Assembly (NCBI RefSeq): GCF_024649945.1
Contig: NZ_JANKMS010000007.1
Span: 124,001 to 188,000, forward strand
DNA: 64,000 bases
Direction: 5' to 3'
Origin: Flavobacterium panacis
GTDB taxonomy: Bacteria > Bacteroidota > Bacteroidia > Flavobacteriales > Flavobacteriaceae
Numbering within the stretch: the stretch's first letter is position 1; the number at the start of each line of letters is the position of its first letter. The notes under the pieces are model-generated. The model saw nothing but the letters and a program-made list of their open reading frames with translations. It was not told the DNA's origin and ran no database searches. Below are positions 43,501-50,916 of this stretch, one piece after another. The position numbers were made by a program, and so were the translations under genes.

Positions 43501-44272
43501 GAAATAATTGTTTCTCTAACGAAAATTGTCCGCCGTGAGTTCCATTGCTTAATAAAGGATGATGAATTGCCAGAATAACTGTTTTTTCCTGATTTTTGTT
43601 TAAAAGTCCTTCCAGTTCTTCAAAGAAAGCTTCCCTGCTTTTAATCTCACAATTATCGTTGATTGTTGGGTGATCGTCCCAATTTTCAAGAAACCATTCA
43701 CTATCAACCGTGATTAACGTTGTGATACTATCAATTTTGACATCTTCTATTGGACAAGATTTTCTTGGTAAAAAAGCTTTTTTATCATTTAAATGTTTGG
43801 TTACAAAATCGGCCTGACGCTCAAGACCTTTAATGCCGCTGTACCAATCGTGATTTCCAGGAATAAAAATCGTTTTTCCTTTATAGCCGTCTGCCAGTTT
43901 TAATTGATTTTTCAGTTTTGTATCCGCTAGTCCTCTATCTTCAGCATTTTTATCAGCAGGAAAACCTTTAGGATAAATATTATCTCCTAAGAAAAGTAAC
44001 GTAGATTTTTTACTGGCTTTTTTTAGTCTTTGATGTAAAAGTTCTAGAGTTTGTTGTGCTTGAGTTTCGTCAGCATTTCCAGCATCTCCGACCAGATAAA
44101 AAGTGTGATCAACTTTTATAGAGTCAGTTGCGTTTTCATTCTCAATCGAACTTACATTTTTTCCGTATTGGGGCTTGTGTGTTGCACAAGAATAAACAAG
44201 AAAAAGTATAGCTAAAGCAATAGTTCCCGTTTTAATTTTTGCAATAAAATGATTATCCAAAAACAATTTCAT
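40541..44272 (-). CDS. Metallophosphoesterase / kinase-like / Omp85-type barrel fusion lipoprotein
   Basis: The 1243-residue product begins with a lipoprotein-like signal (C29 in VYSC). Residues 55-320 are a calcineurin-like metallophosphoesterase with all metal motifs: GDAG (62-65), GDN (96-98), GNHD (139-142), HH (237-238) and GHDH (313-316). Residues about 450-700 contain REFVMRGMKK (474-483), DWDRHSDQW (621-629) and RDRDQAF (647-653), which match the order and spacing of CotH/HipA-like kinase loops. From about 870 the sequence is beta-barrel-like. It carries GDTDLRGFRNERF, the Omp85 RGF motif, and ends FGAAYSF with terminal Phe. It is predicted to sit in the outer membrane. Start codons of this gene and the divergent PycTM gene are 26 bp apart. 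Confidence 0.85.
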   Translation of the reverse strand: MKLFLDNHFIAKIKTGTIALAILFLVYSCATHKPQYGKNVSSIENENATDSIKVDHTFYLVGDAGNADETQAQQTLELLHQRLKKASKKSTLLFLGDNIYPKGFPADKNAEDRGLADTKLKNQLKLADGYKGKTIFIPGNHDWYSGIKGLERQADFVTKHLNDKKAFLPRKSCPIEDVKIDSITTLITVDSEWFLENWDDHPTINDNCEIKSREAFFEELEGLLNKNQEKTVILAIHHPLLSNGTHGGQFSLEKQLFPLEKKIPLPIIGSFINLLRKTSGVSPQDIQNKQYTIYAKRIKTLLQKQKNVIVVSGHDHNLQYISNENIQQIISGAGSKSEAARAVNENDFSYGGNGYATLTLFKSGDAKVSFYVNENNKEKLLFEREIIKAKEINWASDIPNKFPSKITTSIYSPKMTDKSWLHSFLFGKHYRKYYSMPIEATVATIDTLKGGLTPIRGGGGHQSVSLRMSDPKGREFVMRGMKKSATVFLQSVAFKDQYVVNDFEDTYAESFLFDFYTTSHPYAPYAIDGMSNKIGLLHTNPILYYIPKQNGLGEFNAGFGDQLYMIEERPADNHLDGKNFGNPSNIIGTDDVMLNLHKDEKYSIDEKEYIKARLFDILIGDWDRHSDQWRWAEFKKDGKVIYKPIPRDRDQAFVKYDGALLSILMNIPALRHMRTFKDKISNVKWLSREPYPQDLAFLKTADQKDWIEQAKYIQDNLSDSDIEKSFKNMPKEVQDETVDEIIRKLKNRKKELQKYAAIYADVLSRTVMIAGTDKKDKFVLNHNAKKSIEIQVFRAKKEGDELQYTKTVTDAKTKNLWIYGLDDDDIFEVKGNQKSRIKVRLIGGQNNDTYNIENGKKVIVYDFKSKQNTYNLDSKTQTQLTDDYDVNTYNYERPKYNVISGLPNIGFNPDDGVKLGINLNYTVNNFKQNPYTQRHIFNAFYYFATGGLEFNYAAHFPGLLGRWVIDVESLYTTPNFAMNYFGYGNESKYENDDDLDYNRVRIRKFNASGAIRHVGRYGSEFSIQPIFQRMNVENTENRYINIPGVVNPDIFDAENFGSLKVKYVFKNSDFAAKPTLGMYFMLAGTWTANLDETSKNFPTLESILGFTHRIDKEGKLVLATYLKGKTILNNNYAFYQGASLGGDTDLRGFRNERFLGNSYFSQSSDLRLSLGRIRKTIAPFTYGILGGFDYGRIWLDGENSRKWHHDYGGGLWLNAVNVLTARISYFKSPEEIGRVIFGAAYSF

Positions 44273-44298
44273 AATTTAGTGGTATAAAAATATTCTTT

Positions 44299-45477
44299 AT
44301 GAATCTAATAGAACAATCCGAGGATTTTGTCGGTAATTTACTCAAAGATAAACTTTCTAATCTATATTCTTATCATAATTTTAACCATACTTTCACAGTA
44401 GTTACAGCGGTAAAAGAACTCTGTAAAAAAGAAGATGTAGAAGGTTATGATAAAGAGGCACTTCTGGTTGCAGCATGGTTTCATGATACAGGATATGTTG
44501 AAGGATATGAAAACCATGAAAAAGCAAGTACAAAAATTGCAGCTGATTTTTTAAGAGAAAAAGGAAAATCGGAAGATTTTATTGCTCTTGTTTCGAGCTT
44601 AATTCTGGCAACAGTTAAAGAATATGTACCAAGAACGCATTTAGAAAAAATTATTAGAGATGCAGATTATGCACATTTAATGGGTGAAGAATATGCAACA
44701 ACTTGTGAATTATTACGTTTGGAACTAAAAAATACCGGAATTGTAAGTTTCTCTAATTCGGAATGGACGAGAGAAAACTTGAATTTTTTAATGAACAAAC
44801 ATAGATTCTACACCGATTACGCTTTGAGAAAATGGCAACCTTTGAAAGAAAAAAATCTACTATTAATTCAGAAAAAAATCAATAAACAAGAATTGAAAGC
44901 TGCAGCTGCACTTGAAGAAGAAAATAAAAAGAAAGACAAAGCAGAAAAACCAGATCGTGGAATTGATACTTTGTTTCGTGTAACACTTGGAAATCATACT
45001 CGTTTAAGTGGTATTGCTGATAGTAAAGCCAATATTTTATTGTCTGTAAACGCAATTATTATTTCGATTGCTTTATCGTCTATTATTCCAAAATTGGATA
45101 GTCCGAAAAATGCTCACTTGGTTGTTCCGACATTTATCATGCTGATGTCGAGCGTAATTACAATTATTTTTGCAATTCTTTCGACTAGACCAAAAGTAAC
45201 TTCTGGATTTTTTACACGAGATGATGTCGAAGCCAAAAAGGTCAATTTGATGTTTTTCGGAAATTTCTATAAAATGCCTCTTGAAGATTACGATTGGGCA
45301 ATGAACGAAATGATGAAAGACAGAGATTATCTGTATTCAACAATGATTAAAGATTTGTATTATCTGGGATTGGTTTTGCAACGAAAATATAATTTACTGA
45401 GAATTGCGTACAACTTTTTCATGTTCGGATTGATAATCACCGTAATTTCATTTATAATTGCTTTTAAATCAATTTAA
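44299..45477 (+). CDS. HD-domain protein with C-terminal Pycsar effector (PycTM) domain
   Basis: The 392-residue product has an N-terminal HD phosphohydrolase domain with metal ligands H30, H62-D63 (AWFHDTGY), H73 and D121 (IIRDADYAH). A Lys/Glu-rich linker covers about 190-220. The C-terminal region has GNHTRLSGIADSKANILLSVNA (about 230-255) followed by transmembrane helices. That wording is the hallmark of the PycTM family, membrane effectors of Pycsar antiphage systems. HD-PycTM fusions are also common in Bacteroidota away from cyclases. No pyrimidine cyclase gene is adjacent. It could bind or hydrolyse a nucleotide second messenger at the membrane. It converges on the GAF gene across a hairpin element. 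Confidence 0.85.
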   Translation: MNLIEQSEDFVGNLLKDKLSNLYSYHNFNHTFTVVTAVKELCKKEDVEGYDKEALLVAAWFHDTGYVEGYENHEKASTKIAADFLREKGKSEDFIALVSSLILATVKEYVPRTHLEKIIRDADYAHLMGEEYATTCELLRLELKNTGIVSFSNSEWTRENLNFLMNKHRFYTDYALRKWQPLKEKNLLLIQKKINKQELKAAAALEEENKKKDKAEKPDRGIDTLFRVTLGNHTRLSGIADSKANILLSVNAIIISIALSSIIPKLDSPKNAHLVVPTFIMLMSSVITIIFAILSTRPKVTSGFFTRDDVEAKKVNLMFFGNFYKMPLEDYDWAMNEMMKDRDYLYSTMIKDLYYLGLVLQRKYNLLRIAYNFFMFGLIITVISFIIAFKSI

Positions 45478-45481
45478 TTTC

Positions 45482-45691
45482 TTAACACATAGAAACATAG
45501 AATTTTGCATTTCGTAAAAGAATAAAGAAAGAAACTAGTTTCTCACACATAGCTCAAAATCTAAAAGCTTTGTCGAAGTTTTAAACTTCGACAAAGCTTT
45601 TTGCAATTGTATAAGTGAGACAAAGCTATGTTTTTTCAAAAAAAATGAAGTGCCTTTTATAGTTTTTTTAATCTATGTTTCTATGTGTTAA
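45482..45691. repeat. Long-range inverted repeat with nested hairpin (ACATAGAA type)
   Basis: A 20-nt perfect inverted repeat is formed by 45482-45501 and 45672-45691; each arm contains ACATAGAA-type words in tandem (8-nt period). Between them lies a second near-perfect palindrome with 19-nt arms (45563-45581 and 45583-45601) containing GCTTTGTCGAAG. CACATAGCT (45546-45554) also pairs with AGCTATG (45634-45640). No ORF is present. It fills the 242-bp gap between convergent genes and shares its outer arm sequence with the element at 57207-57339. Confidence 0.85.
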
Positions 45692-45702
45692 AAAAATTGC
45701 GC

Positions 45703-45730
45703 AAAAAAAAGCTCAACTTTTAGTTGAGCT
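45703..45730 (-). terminator. Intrinsic terminator enclosing the stop codon of the GAF gene
   Basis: AGCTCAACT (45710-45718) pairs with AGTTGAGCT (45722-45730) around TTT. Read on the minus strand the stem is followed by a run of eight T. The stop codon (45720-45722) falls in the loop and the last sense codons form one arm. Confidence 0.88.
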
Positions 45731-48089
45731 CGTCTAATAAATCTTGATAGGTTATTTTTTTTGTACCCGAATTTGAAGTATTATTAATTACTTTAACTCG
45801 AATCGCTCGCAGACCAGAAACACCTTGAAGATCTTCTACTTCAAATTGTTCTATGGCAGGTTCCAAGATTTTCTTGTGTTGAAGATATTTAATGTATTTT
45901 AAATATTCTGCTTCTTCACTATTTTGAGAATATACAATTGTAATTTTCTCTTTTTCGGTAATTCTTTCGTTTGTTCCTTTAATGTTCGATTTGTCAATTC
46001 GTTTCTTAACGACTTCGTATCTTGCATTGTAAGTTCCATCAACATCAAAACGTTTTTCATCCATTCTAAAACGAATAGAAAGCGGAGAACTGAAAACTAA
46101 AATTAAAGAAGTAACATCCAATTCATAAGGAAGTGATTCTTTAAGTTCATGATGTTCCAATTCCATTTCGCATAAAGTCTGCAATTGCCACAAACGAAGA
46201 TTATGCAAGTACATAATGTCGAACGGTTTAGTTGGTGAAATTGAAGCTCCGATATACAAATTGTGTTCTACACCATCGGTTTTAAAACGCTCGTAATAAT
46301 GCGGATAAATCTGCTGCGCTTCAATTTGTTTTTTATCTAAAACAGTTGCGAGTCTTTTATTGATAATGGACATCGCATTGTCGAATTTCTTTCTTTCGTG
46401 ATAAAACATTCCTGTTTTCTCATCCAATTTTTCGAAATACAATTCTGCTAATTTTTCATCTTTTGCATTTCCTTTTGTATTCTTTAATATTGGATGGATT
46501 TCTTCTTCAATATAACGTTGAATGTGCTGTTCAGTATCTGCTTTTAAAGGAAAATCCAATTCATCTCTTAACGATTCCAATTCAAATTTTCTTTGTTCCA
46601 AAAGAACGAGATTAGAGTTTGGTTTCTGATTGTCAAAGATTTCCAAAAGCGCTGTCAATTGACTTTTTAAATCAATTTTTACCGTTTCATTTCTATGTTC
46701 TGATGAACTTTTAATATCAATTTGTCCATACAATGGAAATACATTTTTAAAAACAATTTCTTTAAAAATATAATCTTTGGTATGATTCAGATTTTGAAAA
46801 TAATTCTGTGATTCCTTTTTAAACTTCCAATATACGCTCGGGTGAATTGTAGTGTATTCTCGCTGAATAATCGCTTCAACTTGATGCTGCATGTCGGTAT
46901 TATAACGATCAATTGTATCGGTTAAATACGGCAGAACCAAATCAAGTTTTGTAGCATTTACACTATTTAAATCTCTCGGATTTTCAGAAACTAATTCTAC
47001 AACTCCTAATAAATGATCGTCTTTGATGACTGGAGCAAAAATGCAACTTTGAATATTTTGCTTTAACAAATGCTCGCCCAATCTTTTATTTGTTGATTCT
47101 TCTGTGAATTTTTTGACATTAGAAATTACAAAAGGTTCGTTCTTGTCCAATAAATTTTCAAAAGAGCAACCAAAGAAAGCATTTTTACAATCTACTTCCT
47201 GTTCGGTAGAAAGTAAAAAACTTCTAAGTTGTGTATCGTATTTTTCAGGTCTGAGAAATTTTTCTTCTTCTGGATTATAGATAATAAAACCGACCTTTAA
47301 ATCCGCAAGATTAAAAATAGATTGAAAAATATTAGAAATTTCTTCGCCAGACGTCGCAGTTGTTGCTCCAGGCTTTAGTAAATTACTTTTTAAGGTAGAA
47401 ATAGCACTTTCTGTTGTTGCATCAAACAAAGAAACAATTCCAAAACCTTTTAAAATCCAACTTCCTTTTGGAAATTTAGATTTCCACAAATCAATATCAT
47501 TGTAGTTGTCAATAAGTTGGTCAATGTCTTCTTGAGTTAAAGGAACAACGTTTTCTGTTGGAATAATTTCCATGAAATCAGCATTGTATAAAATACGATA
47601 ATGTCTTTCTACACCATTTTCATCTGGAATATCATAGAAAAAAGGCTGATTAAAATCGATATGTTGATTGTAATAATAACTTAAAATCAAACAACAATTA
47701 TTGATATAGAATTGATGTTCACTAAAATCACGAATTTCCATATAAAACTCGTCTCCTGCATTTTTCAGAATCTTTTTAAAACGTTCTGTATAATTAAAGG
47801 AGATGTTTTGAAATGGAATGGTAACCGCTTTTATTTCGTTTTGTGTTAATGCAGTCGGGAATAAATCGGCTAATATGTTTTTGATTAAAGGCTCATTTTC
47901 TTTTATAAGAGAATAATCAGTAATTCCTGTTCTTAATTCAGGAATCAAATCAATCTGCTTCAAAATCGCTTTTGCATAATCTGATCTGTAATCAACATCA
48001 GACAAAGCAATTTCTTCGAAGGATTCGATTAGCTTTTGAAATGAAATTATAGTGGTAAAAGGACTTTCTTTAAAAAATTGAATATCCAT
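45720..48089 (-). CDS. GAF-domain protein, unknown function
   Basis: The 789-residue product is soluble with no signal peptide. A GAF-like sensory region spans about 250-400 (SIFNLADLKVGFIIYNPEE, FVISNVKKF, CIFAPVIKDDHLLGVVELVSENPRDL). The N-terminal 240 residues (FYINNCCLILSYYYNQHIDF) and C-terminal 390 residues (QLQTLCEMELEHHELKESL, SPLSIRFRMDEKRFDVDGTYNARYEVVKKRID) match no domain I can name. No kinase, cyclase or DNA-binding output is seen. Proteins of this architecture are widespread in Flavobacteriia. A -7 box lies at 48108-48115 and the gene ends in a terminator overlapping its own stop codon. Confidence 0.75.
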   Translation of the reverse strand: MDIQFFKESPFTTIISFQKLIESFEEIALSDVDYRSDYAKAILKQIDLIPELRTGITDYSLIKENEPLIKNILADLFPTALTQNEIKAVTIPFQNISFNYTERFKKILKNAGDEFYMEIRDFSEHQFYINNCCLILSYYYNQHIDFNQPFFYDIPDENGVERHYRILYNADFMEIIPTENVVPLTQEDIDQLIDNYNDIDLWKSKFPKGSWILKGFGIVSLFDATTESAISTLKSNLLKPGATTATSGEEISNIFQSIFNLADLKVGFIIYNPEEEKFLRPEKYDTQLRSFLLSTEQEVDCKNAFFGCSFENLLDKNEPFVISNVKKFTEESTNKRLGEHLLKQNIQSCIFAPVIKDDHLLGVVELVSENPRDLNSVNATKLDLVLPYLTDTIDRYNTDMQHQVEAIIQREYTTIHPSVYWKFKKESQNYFQNLNHTKDYIFKEIVFKNVFPLYGQIDIKSSSEHRNETVKIDLKSQLTALLEIFDNQKPNSNLVLLEQRKFELESLRDELDFPLKADTEQHIQRYIEEEIHPILKNTKGNAKDEKLAELYFEKLDEKTGMFYHERKKFDNAMSIINKRLATVLDKKQIEAQQIYPHYYERFKTDGVEHNLYIGASISPTKPFDIMYLHNLRLWQLQTLCEMELEHHELKESLPYELDVTSLILVFSSPLSIRFRMDEKRFDVDGTYNARYEVVKKRIDKSNIKGTNERITEKEKITIVYSQNSEEAEYLKYIKYLQHKKILEPAIEQFEVEDLQGVSGLRAIRVKVINNTSNSGTKKITYQDLLDELN

Positions 48090-48107
48090 CTGAGTTATTT
48101 TTTAATG

Positions 48108-48115
48108 CAAAATTA
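48108..48115 (-). promoter_or_regulatory. -7 box of the GAF gene
   Basis: The minus strand reads TAATTTTG (TAnnTTTG), 18 bp upstream of the start at 48089. Confidence 0.5.
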
Positions 48116-48236
48116 AGGATAAATTAAGAATGTACGACATTTTTCGATTTCTTTCCTCTATGGTTAAATAGTTGTTTTCCTTATAATTAAGGGCTTTCGA
48201 GATGGAGTTTTTTATTTTAACTAAAAATTAACATTA

Positions 48237-48273
48237 ATAATAACGGAACGATCGTTCCGTTATTATATCTTTG
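48237..48273 (+). promoter_or_regulatory. TetR-type operator and promoter of the SDR gene
   Basis: A perfect 30-bp palindrome (two 15-nt arms, 48237-48251 and 48252-48266) is centred on CGGAACGATCGTTCCG. It abuts a perfect -7 box TATCTTTG (48266-48273), so a bound repressor would cover the promoter spacer. The same core, with two changes, is upstream of the TetR gene. Confidence 0.85.
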
Positions 48274-48316
48274 TACCATAATAATTGAATAATCAATAAC
48301 TTAAATAGTAAATAAA

Positions 48317-49069
48317 ATGAAAAATTTAGAAAACAAAGTTGCAATCGTAACAGGTGGAAACAGTGGAATTGGATATGCAGCTGCAGCAGATTTAGTAGCA
48401 AAAGGCGCTAAAGTAATCGTGACAGGTAGAAACAAAGAAGCTTTAGCAAAAGCAGAAACAGAATTGAACGTTACTGGAATTGTGGCAGATCAATCAGACT
48501 TAAAATCAATTGATAATTTAGTTGAAGAAGTAAAAGCAAAATTCGGAAAAGTAGATATTCTATTTTTGAATGCTGGAATTGCCGCTTTCGCTCCAGTTGA
48601 CTCAGCTTCAGAGGAACATTATGACAGTATTATGAATGTGAACGTAAAAGGAGTTTATTTTACCGTTCAAAAAGTATTACCGATTTTAAATGATGGTGGT
48701 TCGATTATCTTTAATACTTCTATAAATGCTCACGTTGGAATGCCAAATTCAAGTGTTTACGCAGCAAGTAAAGTGGCAGTTTTATCATTAAACAAAGTAT
48801 TTGCAACCGAATTAGCTCCAAGAAAAATTAGAGTAAATGCTGTTTCTCCTGGACCAGTTGAAACTCCGTTGTATGGGAAATTAGGTTTGCAAAAAGAAGA
48901 GGTAGAAGGTTTTGGAACTGTTTTAGGAGAAAAGATTTTATTAAAACGTTTTGGCCAATCTGCTGAAATTGCAAAAACAGTTTCGTTCTTAGCTTCAGAT
49001 GATGCTTCTTTCATAACTGGAACTGAAATTGTAGTTGACGGTGGGCTTACTGTAAATGCAGTTGTATAA
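48317..49069 (+). CDS. Short-chain dehydrogenase/reductase (SDR)
   Basis: The 250-residue product is a classical SDR. It has the nucleotide-binding TGGNSGIG (12-19), NAG at 85-87, catalytic S135, and Y148/K152 in YAASK, then SPGPVETPL. TGRNK after the second strand, with Arg38, suggests NADP preference. It should oxidise or reduce a small carbonyl or alcohol substrate; the substrate is unknown. The closest functional cue is regulation: its promoter carries the palindrome that also precedes the adjacent TetR gene, so it is probably induced by a compound that the TetR protein senses. Confidence 0.92.
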   Translation: MKNLENKVAIVTGGNSGIGYAAAADLVAKGAKVIVTGRNKEALAKAETELNVTGIVADQSDLKSIDNLVEEVKAKFGKVDILFLNAGIAAFAPVDSASEEHYDSIMNVNVKGVYFTVQKVLPILNDGGSIIFNTSINAHVGMPNSSVYAASKVAVLSLNKVFATELAPRKIRVNAVSPGPVETPLYGKLGLQKEEVEGFGTVLGEKILLKRFGQSAEIAKTVSFLASDDASFITGTEIVVDGGLTVNAVV

Positions 49070-49085
49070 TTTTTTTGACTAATTC

Positions 49086-49118
49086 AGGAACGATTGTTCC
49101 GTATTTTTAATATCTTTG
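49086..49118 (+). promoter_or_regulatory. TetR-type operator and promoter of the tetR-like gene
   Basis: AGGAACGATTGTTCCG (49086-49101) matches 14 of 16 bases of the SDR operator core. A perfect -7 box TATCTTTG follows at 49111-49118. The ATG at 49142 is 23 bp further. This indicates autoregulation. Confidence 0.8.
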
Positions 49119-49141
49119 TAAATGAATTTAATTTTGAAGCA

Positions 49142-49723
49142 ATGGCTAGAACGAAAGAATTTAATGAAGATCAGGCTTTAGACAAAGCAATTGAAATTTT
49201 CTGGCACAAAGGTTACAACGGAACTTCTGCACAGGATTTGGTGACGCATTTGGGATTAAGTCGATCCAGCTTATATGATACTTTTGGAGATAAACAAAAA
49301 TTGTTTTCTAAATCTTTGCAACGTTATCAAGAACAAGCTCAGGATGTTGTGAAAGATCTTTTAGAAAAATCTGAAAATGTCAAAGAAACGTTACGCGATA
49401 TTTTTAAACAGGCAGTAATAGAGAGTTTAGAAGACCGAATTACAAAAGGCTGTTTTATGGTTAATTCTTCTGTTGAGCTGGCCATGCATGACGAAGAGAT
49501 TGCAAAGATTGTAAAAAACAACAGTCAGATCATGGAAGAAGTTTTTACAAATGCTGTTAAAAAAGGGCAGGAGACAGGACATATTTCTAAGCAGTTGGAT
49601 GCGAAAGTTTTGGCTCGATTCATCTTTAATAATTATTCTGGAATTCGGGTTTTGGCTCGTGCAGGTGAAAGAAATAAACAAGTTTATGATGATATTGTAA
49701 AAGCAGTATTCTCTGTCCTATAA
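49142..49723 (+). CDS. TetR/AcrR-family transcriptional repressor
   Basis: The 193-residue product starts MARTKEFNEDQALDKAIEIF. The frame stays open upstream to 49094, but that extension contains the operator and -7 box, so it cannot be translated from this promoter. The HTH is seen in GYNGTSAQDLVTHLGLSRSSLYDTFGDK (about 23-50), the TetR signature. The C-terminal helical ligand domain includes KGCFMVNSSVELAMHDEEI. It probably represses itself and the SDR gene by binding the GGAACGATCGTTCC-type sites. The inducer is unknown. Confidence 0.92.
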   Translation: MARTKEFNEDQALDKAIEIFWHKGYNGTSAQDLVTHLGLSRSSLYDTFGDKQKLFSKSLQRYQEQAQDVVKDLLEKSENVKETLRDIFKQAVIESLEDRITKGCFMVNSSVELAMHDEEIAKIVKNNSQIMEEVFTNAVKKGQETGHISKQLDAKVLARFIFNNYSGIRVLARAGERNKQVYDDIVKAVFSVL

Positions 49724-49743
49724 TGACAAAATAATGACAATAA

Positions 49744-49775
49744 AAAACGGCAGTTACATTTGTAACTGCCGTTTT
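49744..49775. terminator. Bidirectional terminator between tetR-like and ndpA-like genes
   Basis: AAAACGGCAGTTAC (49744-49757) pairs perfectly with GTAACTGCCGTTTT (49762-49775) around ATTT. It serves two convergent genes. Confidence 0.93.
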
Positions 49776-49809
49776 CTGTATTAAGTAAGTAATAGAAAAT
49801 GAAAACTTC

Positions 49810-50868
49810 TTAGCTTTTCTCTTCTTTGTTGAAGTAAACTAAGTAGTAATACATTTGTTTTTCTTCATCCCAGCCTTTTTCAACAAATTTTTCTGCACTT
49901 TCAGGATTGATGAAATCCATTTTAATCTGAATGTGAGTATCCAAATTAATTACGTTTTTAATCGATTTTCTAGCGTCAGAAACTGCTGCGTTGGCGATAG
50001 GGAATGAGGTAACATCTTCGATGCTGTATTTTTCTCCTTTATCAACTTTATAGTTTTTAAATTCAGGGATCAAATCAGGATTATCAATTACTTCATTCAA
50101 GAAATTCTGTTCTTCAAACTGATCATTTTTAGCGAAATAATTCACAGATCGGTTCATAAACATTACTTCCTCTTTCTTGTCTTCTGCTGGCAAAACCACG
50201 TCTTTTGCGAAGTTTTGACAGAACTTTAAATATTTTTTAGTGATGAAATTTTCATCTTCAAAAGCGTCAACAGATAAAAAGTGCTCTAACCAGTAACGCG
50301 CATCATAACGGTTACTGTCTACAGTTAAGATTTTGTAGCCTTCTTCTTTTTTAAAGTTGAAGATTAAGCAACCTTTGTCTAATTTACTCAAGTTGATTCC
50401 TTGTTGTAAGATCATTTCAAGGTTACTGCCATTTTCTTCAAACTGTAAAAAGTCAGCCTGTAATTCGCTTTTAAAAATTCCGATTGCATCAACTACATTG
50501 TTGTCAATACTTAAACCAGTTAAATACGTTACGTAAACCTCTCCATTTTTAATGTGCGGATGGTTGGATTGCTCAAATAAATGTGTTGTGATTCTTTTAG
50601 AAATCTCATGCACATTTGCCGGATTATTAAAAATCTCAGTTGCATATTTAAACATGTCGTTGTAGTCCAAGTCCACTTCGTGTGCAAACTGATAATAGTT
50701 TTCTTCTTTCTCTCTAAAAGGCTTAAAAAAGAATTCTTTTATCAAAGGAACAATCTCATCATTTAAATTAAATGGTTGCTCTGATAAAAAAATAGCTTCG
50801 TTACGGCTTTTGTTTCCTACGCGATGTATCGAAAGCGTGTCGATGTGGGTGTTGAATAAGTTGATCAT
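49810..50868 (-). CDS. Nucleoid-associated protein, NdpA/YejK family
   Basis: The 352-residue product resembles the 37-kDa nucleoid-associated protein family over its length: IDTLSIHRVGNKSRNEAIFLSEQP at the start, LKEFFFKPF-like wording, VHEISKRITTHLFEQSNHPHIKNGEVYV, and a C-terminal FINPESAEKFVEKGWDEE. These proteins associate with the nucleoid, with unclear role. A period-8 repeat lies just upstream of the start, and a four-helix-bundle gene is further upstream on the same strand. Confidence 0.82.
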   Translation of the reverse strand: MINLFNTHIDTLSIHRVGNKSRNEAIFLSEQPFNLNDEIVPLIKEFFFKPFREKEENYYQFAHEVDLDYNDMFKYATEIFNNPANVHEISKRITTHLFEQSNHPHIKNGEVYVTYLTGLSIDNNVVDAIGIFKSELQADFLQFEENGSNLEMILQQGINLSKLDKGCLIFNFKKEEGYKILTVDSNRYDARYWLEHFLSVDAFEDENFITKKYLKFCQNFAKDVVLPAEDKKEEVMFMNRSVNYFAKNDQFEEQNFLNEVIDNPDLIPEFKNYKVDKGEKYSIEDVTSFPIANAAVSDARKSIKNVINLDTHIQIKMDFINPESAEKFVEKGWDEEKQMYYYLVYFNKEEKS

Positions 50869-50874
50869 ACTTTT

Positions 50875-50916
50875 GAGTTACTGAGATTCTAAGTTTCTAA
50901 GATTCTAAGTTTTTAG
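50875..50916. repeat. 8-nt-period array, left arm bracketing the four-helix-bundle gene
   Basis: Consecutive 8-nt words TGAGTTAC, TGAGATTC, TAAGTTTC, TAAGATTC and TAAGTTTT can be read. The array is complementary in kind to the array at 51333-51372 on the other side of the 119-codon gene. It overlaps the last codons of that gene only marginally and lies 6 bp upstream of the NdpA-like start. Confidence 0.75.

Noticed and set aside
49094..49141. N-terminal extension of the TetR protein
   Set aside because: It would begin at a TTG inside the operator and upstream of the -7 box, so it cannot be on the transcript.
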